The position numbers and the translations under genes are program-made. DNA of 64,000 nt from Bacilli bacterium. Lineage in GTDB: Bacteria > Bacillota_I > Bacilli_A > ML615J-28 > CAG-698. A model generated the notes under the pieces. That model was not told where the DNA came from. It did no database searches and saw only the letters and a list, made by a program, of their open reading frames with translations. Location of the stretch: positions 35,028 to 99,027 of the forward strand of contig JAFZWP010000021.1 in the NCBI GenBank assembly GCA_017617065.1, written 5' to 3'. This document shows positions 46,170 through 54,028 of the stretch, one piece after another (position 1 is the stretch's first letter; every line of letters begins with the position of its first letter).

Positions 46170-47696
46170 CTAACGATATATTGATAATTCTTTTCTAATA
46201 ATATTTTTATTTAAGCATTTATCTAAAATCATCAATACAATACATACTAAATAAGAACAACTTTGAGCAACCATGCAGTCTCTAATCATTAATGGCACAT
46301 TTTCATTAACTCCTGCGCCATCTAGAATTGAAATTAGAGTGAATAAACTTCTAAATCCTAAAACAAAGAATGCAATTATTGTGATTATATAAATAATTGA
46401 TGATGTTCTCTTTACAACACATTCTTTTTTCTTAAATACAAATTCTTTCGCAATCAAGCAAATACAAGCTAGTATTACAAATATAAATAAAAGCATTGTA
46501 TATGTTCCATAACCATTAATAAAGAATAATTCCATCATTGGTTTAATCATTCTAAATATATTAAACGATCCATCAAATGATGCTTTATAATCTATATATC
46601 TAGAAACATACTCACCATATATTGATAACGAACCATCAATTATATATCTATTAATTGATATTAAGTATCCTAAATATATATTAAACATTACAATAGCTAC
46701 GATTAATATATATGCTATCTTTCTTCTAATTAGGCTACTATTCATACCATTAAGTTTTGGTAAGCTTTCTTTGTTCTCTAGATTGTAGCGCATAAATCCC
46801 CATCTAAATGTTAAGTTTAGAGGGTCAACGCATCTACAAATCATATTCACAAATAAGTTAATAATAATTAAGGCCATTATTAAATATGAATATATTCTAA
46901 AGAAATAATTTAATTCAAATTTAAATAAACCATTCTCTACGTTAAAGAATAATGTACTTACAATAAAAGCAATTGATAAGCCATGAAAATAATTACTCCT
47001 TAAAGCAATTTGATCTTTTTTTCTATTAATCAATATCTTTACTATATATATAATTAAAAATACTAATGCCATGAATAAACTAAATAAACCAAATGATTTC
47101 GCATATAAAGTATATGATAGGTGAGCTATATTTTCTAAATCACGCTTTACGTCTCTTACTACTTGTATACAAAACATATTTCTAGTTTCATAGAAATAGC
47201 CAAATCCAACTAAAAATAAACATCCAGCATTAATTATTAAATTAAAGATAACATTCAATATATTTACTTTTCTTGATCTAATCTTTTCAATTGGAATTAC
47301 TTCTTCGATAATAGGAGTTTCTTTTGAAACTTCTTGATCTTCTTCTAGCTCCTTAGAATCTTCATCCTCTTCATCAAGAACAGTCATATCGATATCGTTT
47401 TTATAATCACTTAAATCAGCAGGCATTACATCAGGATTAGGCAATTCTTCTACAAGCGCTACATCTTTTTGCGTATTCTCAAAGAATACCGGTTTTGCTG
47501 CATCGGAATCATCAATTATTATTTCTACTTTAGGTGTTTTTAATACATCTTTTTTAGGATCAAAGTGATTACCATCTATCAAGCTCTTGCTAACTACTTT
47601 GTTAGCATCAATATACATATTCTGTTTTGCTCCGCAGTATGGGCAAATAATAGTTTCTTGGTCTATTTCTTTTTTACATCTAACACAAGTAGCCAT
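46170..47696 (-). CDS. Zinc-ribbon polytopic membrane protein, unknown function
   Basis: The 508-residue protein starts with a zinc ribbon (CVRCKKEID, then IICPYCGAKQ). A disordered acidic stretch (about 50-130) follows, then about eight or nine membrane helices reaching the C-terminus. The N-terminal ribbon should face the cytoplasm. No transport or enzyme motif was recognised. It sits between DUF951 and the flavin reductase-like gene with an AAAGGAG site. Many Firmicutes encode zinc-ribbon membrane proteins whose function is unknown. Confidence 0.6.
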   Translation of the reverse strand: MATCVRCKKEIDQETIICPYCGAKQNMYIDANKVVSKSLIDGNHFDPKKDVLKTPKVEIIIDDSDAAKPVFFENTQKDVALVEELPNPDVMPADLSDYKNDIDMTVLDEEDEDSKELEEDQEVSKETPIIEEVIPIEKIRSRKVNILNVIFNLIINAGCLFLVGFGYFYETRNMFCIQVVRDVKRDLENIAHLSYTLYAKSFGLFSLFMALVFLIIYIVKILINRKKDQIALRSNYFHGLSIAFIVSTLFFNVENGLFKFELNYFFRIYSYLIMALIIINLFVNMICRCVDPLNLTFRWGFMRYNLENKESLPKLNGMNSSLIRRKIAYILIVAIVMFNIYLGYLISINRYIIDGSLSIYGEYVSRYIDYKASFDGSFNIFRMIKPMMELFFINGYGTYTMLLFIFVILACICLIAKEFVFKKKECVVKRTSSIIYIITIIAFFVLGFRSLFTLISILDGAGVNENVPLMIRDCMVAQSCSYLVCIVLMILDKCLNKNIIRKELSIYR

Positions 47697-47713
47697 GCAT
47701 ACTCCTTTCTAGT

Positions 47714-47902
47714 TTATAATACTTTTTTAACTTTTTTCTTTAATTCAACACGCGGTATCATTATTATGTGCCCACAACCTACACATTCTAATTTATAATC
47801 AATACCTGTTTTAATTACTTTCCATTTATTAGATCCACATGGATGGTTCTTTTTAAATTCTAAAACAGTACCTACTTCGTAAATGTTAGCATTATTCATC
47901 AT
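47714..47902 (-). CDS. DUF951-family small protein
   Basis: The 62-residue protein has the DUF951 pattern: VGTVLEFKKNHPCGSNKWKVIKTG, then LECVGCGHIIMIPR. Cysteines in HPCGS and CVGC suggest a metal site. The family is widespread in Firmicutes and often neighbours the mnmG-rsmG region and small mechanosensitive channels, as here. Its function is unknown. The ATG overlaps the MscS-like stop; two adjacent ATG codons are possible starts. Confidence 0.85.
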   Translation of the reverse strand: MMNNANIYEVGTVLEFKKNHPCGSNKWKVIKTGIDYKLECVGCGHIIMIPRVELKKKVKKVL

Positions 47903-48642
47903 TTGCTTAATACTTCCATTACTTTAGTTTGAATTACTGCTTTAGCTTTATCTATATCTTCATATTTTACTTTTGTGGATAAGATAATAGTATATGAATC
48001 TTTATTAATATCGGCTACTCCATCAAAGTTAGGGCCTTCTAAAATAATAGGATAGTCTTTAACTAGTGATGGTAACTCTTTTTCTAGTAATTCTTTCACT
48101 TTATCAATTAATTTATCATTCGATATAACTACATTAATTTTAATATCATATACATTCTTAGAATTGTTAATGATATTATCAATACTTGCTCCTCTTAAGA
48201 ATGTATAGTTACCAGTTAAATCTAATAATTCTATTTGATAAATATTCATCTTAATAATTTTACCACTATAATTATCTACACTAATATAATCATTTACTTC
48301 ACATTTATTATTCTTAACAATCCAATAAATACTATGAAAGTCTCTTGTCTTTCTAATAAATGAATAACGAATAATTATTGATACAATGAAGAATAAACTA
48401 ATAATTCCTGTAGGCAGTATTCCTAGCCAAATAGCAACCTCTACTAAGATTAAAAACATCGTTACATATGTACAGATTATATAATGCCAATGTTTATATA
48501 CATCCCTAGATAAAGAATGATTATTTTCTTTACTAATTCTATATGTAACTAATCCTACAAGTCCAACCACACTAAAATATGTTAGTAATAAAACAACACT
48601 AACAATAATTGCATATTTAATTGGTAATAACAAACCGATCAT
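47899..48642 (-). CDS. MscS-like small-conductance mechanosensitive channel
   Basis: The 247-residue membrane protein has about three N-terminal helices. These are followed by the MscS beta-domain pattern (CEVNDYISVDNYSGKIIKMNIYQIELLDLTGNYTFLRGASIDNIINNSKN) and an alpha/beta cytoplasmic domain (YDIKINVVISNDKLIDKV). The pore helix is divergent, with few of the usual Gly/Ala repeats. It may protect against hypo-osmotic shock. It lies between rsmG and DUF951, a typical setting for this subfamily, with an AGGTGA site. Confidence 0.7.
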   Translation of the reverse strand: MIGLLLPIKYAIIVSVVLLLTYFSVVGLVGLVTYRISKENNHSLSRDVYKHWHYIICTYVTMFLILVEVAIWLGILPTGIISLFFIVSIIIRYSFIRKTRDFHSIYWIVKNNKCEVNDYISVDNYSGKIIKMNIYQIELLDLTGNYTFLRGASIDNIINNSKNVYDIKINVVISNDKLIDKVKELLEKELPSLVKDYPIILEGPNFDGVADINKDSYTIILSTKVKYEDIDKAKAVIQTKVMEVLSK

Positions 48643-48650
48643 TTTATCAC

Positions 48651-49307
48651 CTACAAAATCTTTTTCTTAATTTGACTATATAGTCTTGGGTATTTATTAT
48701 CTGTACTTTTAATCTTTTTATACTTGATTATAGCACGAGATCCATAATCATTACCATTTTTATCAATTAAATCATATTTGTAAATACCTTCAAGCTTATA
48801 GCCTAGTATTTTTGTAGCAGTGTGGGCAAGATCTATTTCTTCTTGATAATTAGAACCTTTGAAAGGTGCAAAGAATCCTTCTACTTTTGCAAACTGACTA
48901 CATACTTCTATTAGTATTGGAAGGCTAGCTACAGCTCTTGCAGTAACTATATCAAAAGATTCTTTTAAATCTTTTAAGTTTTCAGCCCTATCACAAATTA
49001 TTGTTACATCTTTTAATTCTAATATTTTAACTAGGTTTTCTAAAAAGTCGCATCTTTTCTTCATTGCTTCAATTATTGTCACTTTAATATTTGGATATTT
49101 AAGCTTTAAAGCAATGGATGGAAAGCCAGCACCACTTCCAACATCACATAGTGATATATCTTTGTTTAAATCAAATGCTTCTCCTAACATATATGAATCG
49201 CAGAAGTGTTTACACATAGCTTCATCAATATCTGTGATATTAGTTAAATTATATTTAGCATTTTCACTAACTAAAAAATCATAATACTTCTTTTCTAAAT
49301 CATTCAT
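48651..49307 (-). CDS. rsmG: 16S rRNA methyltransferase RsmG (GidB)
   Basis: The 218-residue SAM-dependent enzyme methylates G527 of 16S rRNA at N7. The SAM motif reads [17 protein letters not shown], followed by [37 protein letters not shown] and the C-terminal [10 protein letters not shown]. It overlaps the mnmG end by eight bases. The mnmG-rsmG order is conserved near many bacterial replication origins, though no origin genes are visible here. Confidence 0.95.
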   Translation of the reverse strand: MNDLEKKYYDFLVSENAKYNLTNITDIDEAMCKHFCDSYMLGEAFDLNKDISLCDVGSGAGFPSIALKLKYPNIKVTIIEAMKKRCDFLENLVKILELKDVTIICDRAENLKDLKESFDIVTARAVASLPILIEVCSQFAKVEGFFAPFKGSNYQEEIDLAHTATKILGYKLEGIYKYDLIDKNGNDYGSRAIIKYKKIKSTDNKYPRLYSQIKKKIL

Positions 49308-51174
49308 GTTTATAATTCTCCAAATAAACTAGAAGTATTGATATATCACTAGGATTTACTCCACTAATTCTAGATGCTTGACTAATAGTTGCTGGTCTTA
49401 CTTTATTTAATTTATCTTTAGCCTCACTTGCTATATTAGGTATTTGATTATAATCAATATCTTCTGGTATCTTTCTAGTTTCCATAACTAGCATCTTTGA
49501 TGCTTGTTTATATGCTTTTTGGATATATCCATCATATTTAGTATTGATTGTAATCTTTTCTTTTAATTTTTTATCTAGATTAAAAGATTCTCCTAATAAT
49601 ATTTCTAAATCATTAAAATCAATTTCTGGTCTTTTTAATAAATCAAAAGCACTTACTTTATTATTAACGATGTCTTTATTGTTATTTAATAAATAATCAT
49701 TAACTTCTTTTGTAGGGGTTAAGTAACATTCTTTTAAGTGATTTACTAAATCGTCCATTTGCCTACATTCATCTAAATAATGATTAAATCTAGCATCACT
49801 TACTAAACCTACATCATGACCATATTTTAATAATCTATCTTCAGAATTATCATGGCGAAGAAGCAATCTATATTCTGCTCTACTAGTTAGCATTCTATAT
49901 GGATCTTTTACGCCTTTAGTAATTAAATCATCAATTAGTACACCAATGTATGCTTCATCTCTTCTTAGTACTAATGGTTCTAATCCTTTTAATAATTGAT
50001 TCGAGTTAATTCCGGCCATTAATCCTTGACAGGCAGCTTCTTCATATCCACTTGTACCATTTACTTGCCCAGCAAAGAATAGTCCTTTAATCTTTTTAGT
50101 CTCAAGAGTTGGCTTTAATTCAAGAGGGTCAATTGCATCATATTCAATAGCATATGCATATTTTGTAATGATACAGTTTTCTAAACCAGGAATTGTATGT
50201 ATCATTTCTTCTTGAACATCATGAGGAAGGCTTGTAGAGAAGCCTTGGATATAATCTTCGTCACGCGACATACCTTCCGGTTCAATAAATAATTGATGAC
50301 GTTCTTTATCAGAAAATCTTACTACTTTATCTTCGATTGATGGACAATATCTAGGGCCAACTCCTTTAACAAGGCCTGAATACATACTAGATCTATGTAA
50401 ATTGGCTCTAATAATTTCATGAGTCTTTGATGTTGTATAAGTTAGGTAACATACACATTGTTTTTCGAAAGGTACCACTTCAACTGTTTCATCAGAAAAT
50501 CTTAATTCTTCTTTATCACCATATTGCTTTTCTAAAATATCATAATTAATTGATGATTTTAAAACTCTTGGTGGTGTACCAGTTTTAAGTCTAATTAATC
50601 TTAAGCCTAATTTTTCTAAACTTCTTGATAAAAGTGATGTAGTTTTTTGTCCATCAGGACCTGATGGAGTTTTTTCGCTTCCACAAAGTACACAAGAATC
50701 TAGATATGTTCCCGTAGTTACAATAATATTTGTAGTGTTAATAACTTCTCCATCTACTGTTTTAATACTAGTTACTTCACTACTTTCATTTACATATATA
50801 TCGCTAACTAAAGTTTCTAATACATCTAAGTTATCTTGATTCATAACTAAGTCAATCATATAAGCAGGATATGTATCTTTATCGGCTTGGGCGCGAAGTG
50901 CTCTAACTGCTGGGCCTTTTGAATAATTTAACATCTTAACTTGAAGAAGGGTTGCATCAATGGCTTTAGCCATACAACCACCTAAGGCATCAATCTCGCG
51001 TACTATTATTCCTTTAGCAGGGCCGCCAATGGAAGGATTACATGGCATGTTGGCAATCTTTTTAAGATTTCCGCAGACCATCAGTGTTTTATTGCCAAGC
51101 CTTGCTGAAGCCATAGCGGCCTCAACTCCTGCATGCCCTGCTCCAATTACTATACAATCATATCTTTTATTCAT
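49300..51174 (-). CDS. mnmG: tRNA uridine-5-carboxymethylaminomethyl modification enzyme MnmG (GidA)
   Basis: The 624-residue flavoprotein works with MnmE to modify U34 of several tRNAs. The FAD motif is [21 protein letters not shown], with further signatures [33 protein letters not shown] and [14 protein letters not shown]. Length and domains are normal. Its GGAGG site lies within the end of the XRE gene, and the two overlap by eight bases. mnmE is not in the window. Confidence 0.96.
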   Translation of the reverse strand: MNKRYDCIVIGAGHAGVEAAMASARLGNKTLMVCGNLKKIANMPCNPSIGGPAKGIIVREIDALGGCMAKAIDATLLQVKMLNYSKGPAVRALRAQADKDTYPAYMIDLVMNQDNLDVLETLVSDIYVNESSEVTSIKTVDGEVINTTNIIVTTGTYLDSCVLCGSEKTPSGPDGQKTTSLLSRSLEKLGLRLIRLKTGTPPRVLKSSINYDILEKQYGDKEELRFSDETVEVVPFEKQCVCYLTYTTSKTHEIIRANLHRSSMYSGLVKGVGPRYCPSIEDKVVRFSDKERHQLFIEPEGMSRDEDYIQGFSTSLPHDVQEEMIHTIPGLENCIITKYAYAIEYDAIDPLELKPTLETKKIKGLFFAGQVNGTSGYEEAACQGLMAGINSNQLLKGLEPLVLRRDEAYIGVLIDDLITKGVKDPYRMLTSRAEYRLLLRHDNSEDRLLKYGHDVGLVSDARFNHYLDECRQMDDLVNHLKECYLTPTKEVNDYLLNNNKDIVNNKVSAFDLLKRPEIDFNDLEILLGESFNLDKKLKEKITINTKYDGYIQKAYKQASKMLVMETRKIPEDIDYNQIPNIASEAKDKLNKVRPATISQASRISGVNPSDISILLVYLENYKHE

Positions 51175-51382
51175 CTTTTGCCTCCTCTAAATAAGGACCA
51201 ACTAGTTGATCAGTTGGTATACAAAAGAATGATGCAATTTTATGTAATACATCATAACTACATTTACTAATATCTACTTTATCGTTAACAATGTCAGAGA
51301 TTGTAGAATAAGGGATATTAGTTTTCTTTGCTAATTCGTATTTTGATACTTTGTTTTCGTCTAATAAGTTTTTAAATGCCAT
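51167..51382 (-). CDS. Small XRE-family DNA-binding protein heading the mnmG operon
   Basis: The 71-residue protein is essentially one Cro/C1-type helix-turn-helix ([31 protein letters not shown]) with a short acidic tail. It has a GGAGG site and overlaps mnmG. It is the first gene after a promoter whose spacer contains a perfect 16-base palindrome, so autoregulation is a reasonable inference. The protein resembles short XRE regulators of plasmid, phage and toxin-antitoxin origin, but no toxin gene is adjacent. Confidence 0.85.
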   Translation of the reverse strand: MAFKNLLDENKVSKYELAKKTNIPYSTISDIVNDKVDISKCSYDVLHKIASFFCIPTDQLVGPYLEEAKDE

Positions 51383-51406
51383 ATTAAACCTCCACTATAT
51401 GTATAA

Positions 51407-51435
51407 ATTATAACGCTTTAGCGTTACTATATCAA
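51407..51435 (-). promoter_or_regulatory. Promoter of the XRE-mnmG-rsmG operon
   Basis: Minus-strand TTGATA, a 17-base spacer and a perfect TATAAT. The spacer is almost filled by a palindrome. Confidence 0.85.
51411..51426. promoter_or_regulatory. Candidate operator: perfect palindrome inside the promoter spacer
   Basis: TAACGCTTTAGCGTTA on the plus strand has perfect seven-base arms around a two-base centre. It lies between the -35 and -10, where a bound repressor would block RNA polymerase. The adjacent XRE gene is the natural candidate ligand (inference). Confidence 0.6.
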
Positions 51436-51467
51436 TAAAAAAATAGTAAGGACATCCTTACTATTTT
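51436..51467 (-). terminator. Terminator after the DegV gene
   Basis: A 13-base perfect stem (AAAATAGTAAGGA/TCCTTACTATTTT), a two-base loop and a T run on the minus strand. It overlaps the degV stop. Confidence 0.85.
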
Positions 51468-52309
51468 CTATCGCCATCATTAATATATAAAATTCCTAAG
51501 CATCCATCTCCACAATGGCTAGATATTGTGCATCCTGCACGTGTAACATATATATTTCTAAAGCCTCTTTCTTTTAATATTGTTTTTATTGCTTCTACAG
51601 TTTCAACTTTAGCTGTAGAATAAGTAATAAATACTAATTCTTTGTCGGGATTATTAAACCTATCTAGTGTATCTAATACATAACGCAATGTATTTGCTTC
51701 CATCTTACCACGGTATTTCTTGCCAACTACCATCTTACCATTTTGTACTATGATTTGGGGATGAAGTTTTAATAGATTTGCTCCAAATAATTGTAAAGCA
51801 TTACATCTTCCGCCCATATATAAATAATCTAATCTTTCTAAAATGAAGCTTGCCTGAACGTGGCTTACTCTAGATAATACATGATTAACTATATCATTAA
51901 ATTCCATACCTTGGTCTACTAAAGTTGATGCATATATTGCTTCTAGCGCAATACCTGTAGATAAGCTTTCACTATCTATTATTTTAATGTTAGGGTTATC
52001 ACTAGCTACAATATTAGCATTAGCATATGCACTACTAATTTTACTCGATAATGAAAAATGAATAATATAATCATAATCTTTTAATAAATTATTAAAGTGT
52101 TCTTCAAATTGATATGTATTTACGGCACTAGTTTTTGGTAATACTTTATTTTTATTTACATATGTAAAGATCTCTTCTGGACTTATCTGCCCATCTAGTG
52201 CTTTTATATCCCCCATTAATACTGTAAATGGTAGGGTATGGATATGATATTTTTCTAATAATTCTTTTGGTAAGTCGATTGTTGATTCGGCTGAAATTGC
52301 TATTCTCAT
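51461..52309 (-). CDS. DegV-family fatty-acid-binding protein
   Basis: The 282-residue cytoplasmic protein matches the DegV family, which includes FakB proteins that present fatty acids to the kinase FakA. Characteristic stretches are AISAESTIDLPKELLEKY at the N-terminus, the HFSLSSKISSAYANAN fatty-acid-carboxyl loop, IDSESLSTGIA and the C-terminal SSHCGDGCLGILYI. It has an AGAGAGG site and is transcribed alone. The fakA partner is not in the window. Confidence 0.88.
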   Translation of the reverse strand: MRIAISAESTIDLPKELLEKYHIHTLPFTVLMGDIKALDGQISPEEIFTYVNKNKVLPKTSAVNTYQFEEHFNNLLKDYDYIIHFSLSSKISSAYANANIVASDNPNIKIIDSESLSTGIALEAIYASTLVDQGMEFNDIVNHVLSRVSHVQASFILERLDYLYMGGRCNALQLFGANLLKLHPQIIVQNGKMVVGKKYRGKMEANTLRYVLDTLDRFNNPDKELVFITYSTAKVETVEAIKTILKERGFRNIYVTRAGCTISSHCGDGCLGILYINDGDRK

Positions 52310-52370
52310 ATAAATTACCTCTCTTTCACTTACAATTTTATAAAATGAAAGTAAATTACTAAACCTACTC

Positions 52371-52435
52371 GTAATTATTTATATCTACAATTAATTTAAT
52401 AAATCTACTACTAGTAGAATTAAGTAATTATTTAT
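52371..52435. repeat. Two spaced copies of a 12-base direct repeat in an intergenic region
   Basis: GTAATTATTTAT occurs at 52371-52382 and at 52424-52435, in the divergent region between degV and the SDR gene. The composition is AT-rich, so chance is possible. A ten-base palindrome CTACTAGTAG lies between the copies. Confidence 0.3.
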
Positions 52436-52453
52436 GTTTTTTATTTATTTTTG

Positions 52454-52459
52454 TATAAT
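52454..52459 (+). promoter_or_regulatory. Probable -10 of the SDR gene
   Basis: A perfect TATAAT lies 30 bases before the SDR start. The -35 region is only a T-rich tract. Confidence 0.5.
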
Positions 52460-52488
52460 GGTATTAGAAAAAAATATGTGAGGTAAAT

Positions 52489-53286
52489 ATGAATAAACTA
52501 ATTGTATTAACTGGTGCAAGTGGCGGGTTAGGAAAACAAACTGCTTTAGTCCTTTTAAATAATGGTTATAAAGTAATAGGAATTGATATGTATGATACTG
52601 ACATAAAAAATGATAATTACACTCATTTAATTTGTGATTTAACAGATGAAAGCAAAAGATGTGAATTATTTAAAATAATTCACGAAATGACAGATCATAT
52701 TTATGCAATAGTAAATCTAGCAGGCACCTTTATGATGCAATCTATAATTGAAGGAAGTAGCGCAGATCTAGAAAAGATAATTAATGTCAATTTCTTTTGC
52801 GCATATCATTTAAATAGAGGTTTATTTGATTTATTAGATAAAACTTCAAGAATTATTAATATGTCTTCAGAAATTGCAATATATTCTCCTCAACCATTTA
52901 TGGGGTATTATGCAATTACAAAAAAAATGATTGATACATATACTGATGTATTAAGAAGAGAATGTAATTATATTGGTATTAGAGTAATTAAAATACAATC
53001 CGGATCAATGAAAACTAAAATGTTATCTAAAGCAGATAGTGAATATGAAGTAATGGTGAAAAATACTAAATACTTTAGTAAACCACTTGCTAAACTTAAA
53101 TATATGATGGATCGAGAAATTAAAAAGAACGCTAGTCCAACTTTAGTTGCTAATTTAATTTTAAAGATAGTAACTATTAAAAAGCCTAGAATTAGATATC
53201 GGATTAAAAATAGTAAAGCATTGATATTTATGAATGCTTTACCAGAAAAGTTACAAGATAATATTTATAAAAAAGTAATTAGTTAA
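52489..53286 (+). CDS. Short-chain dehydrogenase/reductase
   Basis: The 265-residue oxidoreductase has a Rossmann dinucleotide motif LTGASGGLGKQTA with an Asp after the second strand (GIDMYD), favouring NAD. It also has the NLAGTF segment, the catalytic Ser in NMSSEIAIY and YxxxK in YYAITKK. The substrate is unknown. It has a GAGGT site, its own promoter and a hairpin terminator. It is the first of two plus-strand genes in an otherwise minus-strand region. Confidence 0.88.
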   Translation: MNKLIVLTGASGGLGKQTALVLLNNGYKVIGIDMYDTDIKNDNYTHLICDLTDESKRCELFKIIHEMTDHIYAIVNLAGTFMMQSIIEGSSADLEKIINVNFFCAYHLNRGLFDLLDKTSRIINMSSEIAIYSPQPFMGYYAITKKMIDTYTDVLRRECNYIGIRVIKIQSGSMKTKMLSKADSEYEVMVKNTKYFSKPLAKLKYMMDREIKKNASPTLVANLILKIVTIKKPRIRYRIKNSKALIFMNALPEKLQDNIYKKVIS

Positions 53287-53294
53287 CCTTAAAG

Positions 53295-53339
53295 ATAAGT
53301 TAAAATAAAACATTATAGTTTTGTTTTAACTTATTTTTG
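53295..53339 (+). terminator. Terminator after the SDR gene
   Basis: A 15-base stem (AAGTTAAAATAAAAC with one G-U pair in its complement), a six-base loop and a T run. Its 3' part overlaps the promoter of the next gene. Confidence 0.75.
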
Positions 53340-53341
53340 TG

Positions 53342-53347
53342 TATAAT
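53342..53347 (+). promoter_or_regulatory. -10 of the membrane XRE gene, giving a leaderless transcript
   Basis: A perfect TATAAT ends eight bases before the ATG, with a weak TTTTGT -35 at a 17-base spacing. No ribosome site lies between the two. Confidence 0.6.
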
Positions 53348-53355
53348 GTTTACAT

Positions 53356-54000
53356 ATGGAAGATTTCACAACATTTAGAAAACAAGTAGCAAATAACCTA
53401 GCATATTATCGTAAGAAATGCGGAATGACACAAAGCATGGTAGCCGAAAAGCTTAATTACTCTGATAAAGCTATTTCAAAATGGGAGAGAGGAGATGGAA
53501 TACCTGACGCTTATGTGCTATCTAATTTAGCAATCATTTATGGTGTTAGCGTTGATGTTCTTTTATCTACTACTAAAGAACAGATTGCATCTGAACCAGA
53601 AGTTGAAGAAATAGCATCAGAAAAAGCGCTAAATAAAAAGCATAAATATATTGCTATTTTATCTTGCGGTCTTACTTTATTTGTTACCGTATTAGTTTAT
53701 GTAGTTTTATCAATAGTATTTAAAACAAATACTGAGTTTTTATATGTATTATTATGGGGAATTCCTGCTGCATCGATTGTGGCATTAGTATTTAATTGTA
53801 TATGGGGCAAAAGATATAATAATACATATATTGAATCAATCTTAATTTGGACAATATCAATATGTACAGTATTAACAATTGAACATTATGTACATATACC
53901 AAATGCATGGTTATTGTTACTTTTACCATTTTCATTCCAATTATTAATAATACTTTGGAATAATATGAAAGCAATGGGTAAATTTAGAAGAAAAAAATAA
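53356..54000 (+). CDS. Membrane-bound XRE-family regulator
   Basis: The 214-residue protein has an N-terminal Cro/C1 helix-turn-helix (about 5-65, LAYYRKKCGMTQSMVAEKLNYSDKAISKWERGD). An acidic linker follows, then four membrane helices (about 98-120, 125-147, 155-175, 180-200) and a basic end. Such fusions couple gene control to a membrane signal. The start needed for the full helix-turn-helix is the ATG at 53356, which has a -10 right before it and no Shine-Dalgarno site, so translation may be leaderless. Targets are unknown. Confidence 0.85.
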   Translation: MEDFTTFRKQVANNLAYYRKKCGMTQSMVAEKLNYSDKAISKWERGDGIPDAYVLSNLAIIYGVSVDVLLSTTKEQIASEPEVEEIASEKALNKKHKYIAILSCGLTLFVTVLVYVVLSIVFKTNTEFLYVLLWGIPAASIVALVFNCIWGKRYNNTYIESILIWTISICTVLTIEHYVHIPNAWLLLLLPFSFQLLIILWNNMKAMGKFRRKK

Positions 54001-54028
54001 GTCACTTCTTTCGAAGTGACCTTTTTTT
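54001..54028. terminator. Terminator after the membrane XRE gene
   Basis: Hairpin GTCACTTC/GAAGTGAC with a four-base loop and seven T on the plus strand. It may also serve the convergent beta-propeller gene. Confidence 0.85.

Noticed and set aside
51167..51382. XRE protein as the antitoxin of a toxin-antitoxin pair
   Set aside because: Both neighbours are housekeeping or complete DegV genes, and no small toxin frame is visible.
52401..52435. Ten-base palindrome and the paired 12-base repeat as a definite operator of degV/SDR
   Set aside because: They lie in a very AT-rich region and do not sit on a clear promoter element, so they are listed only as a weak repeat.
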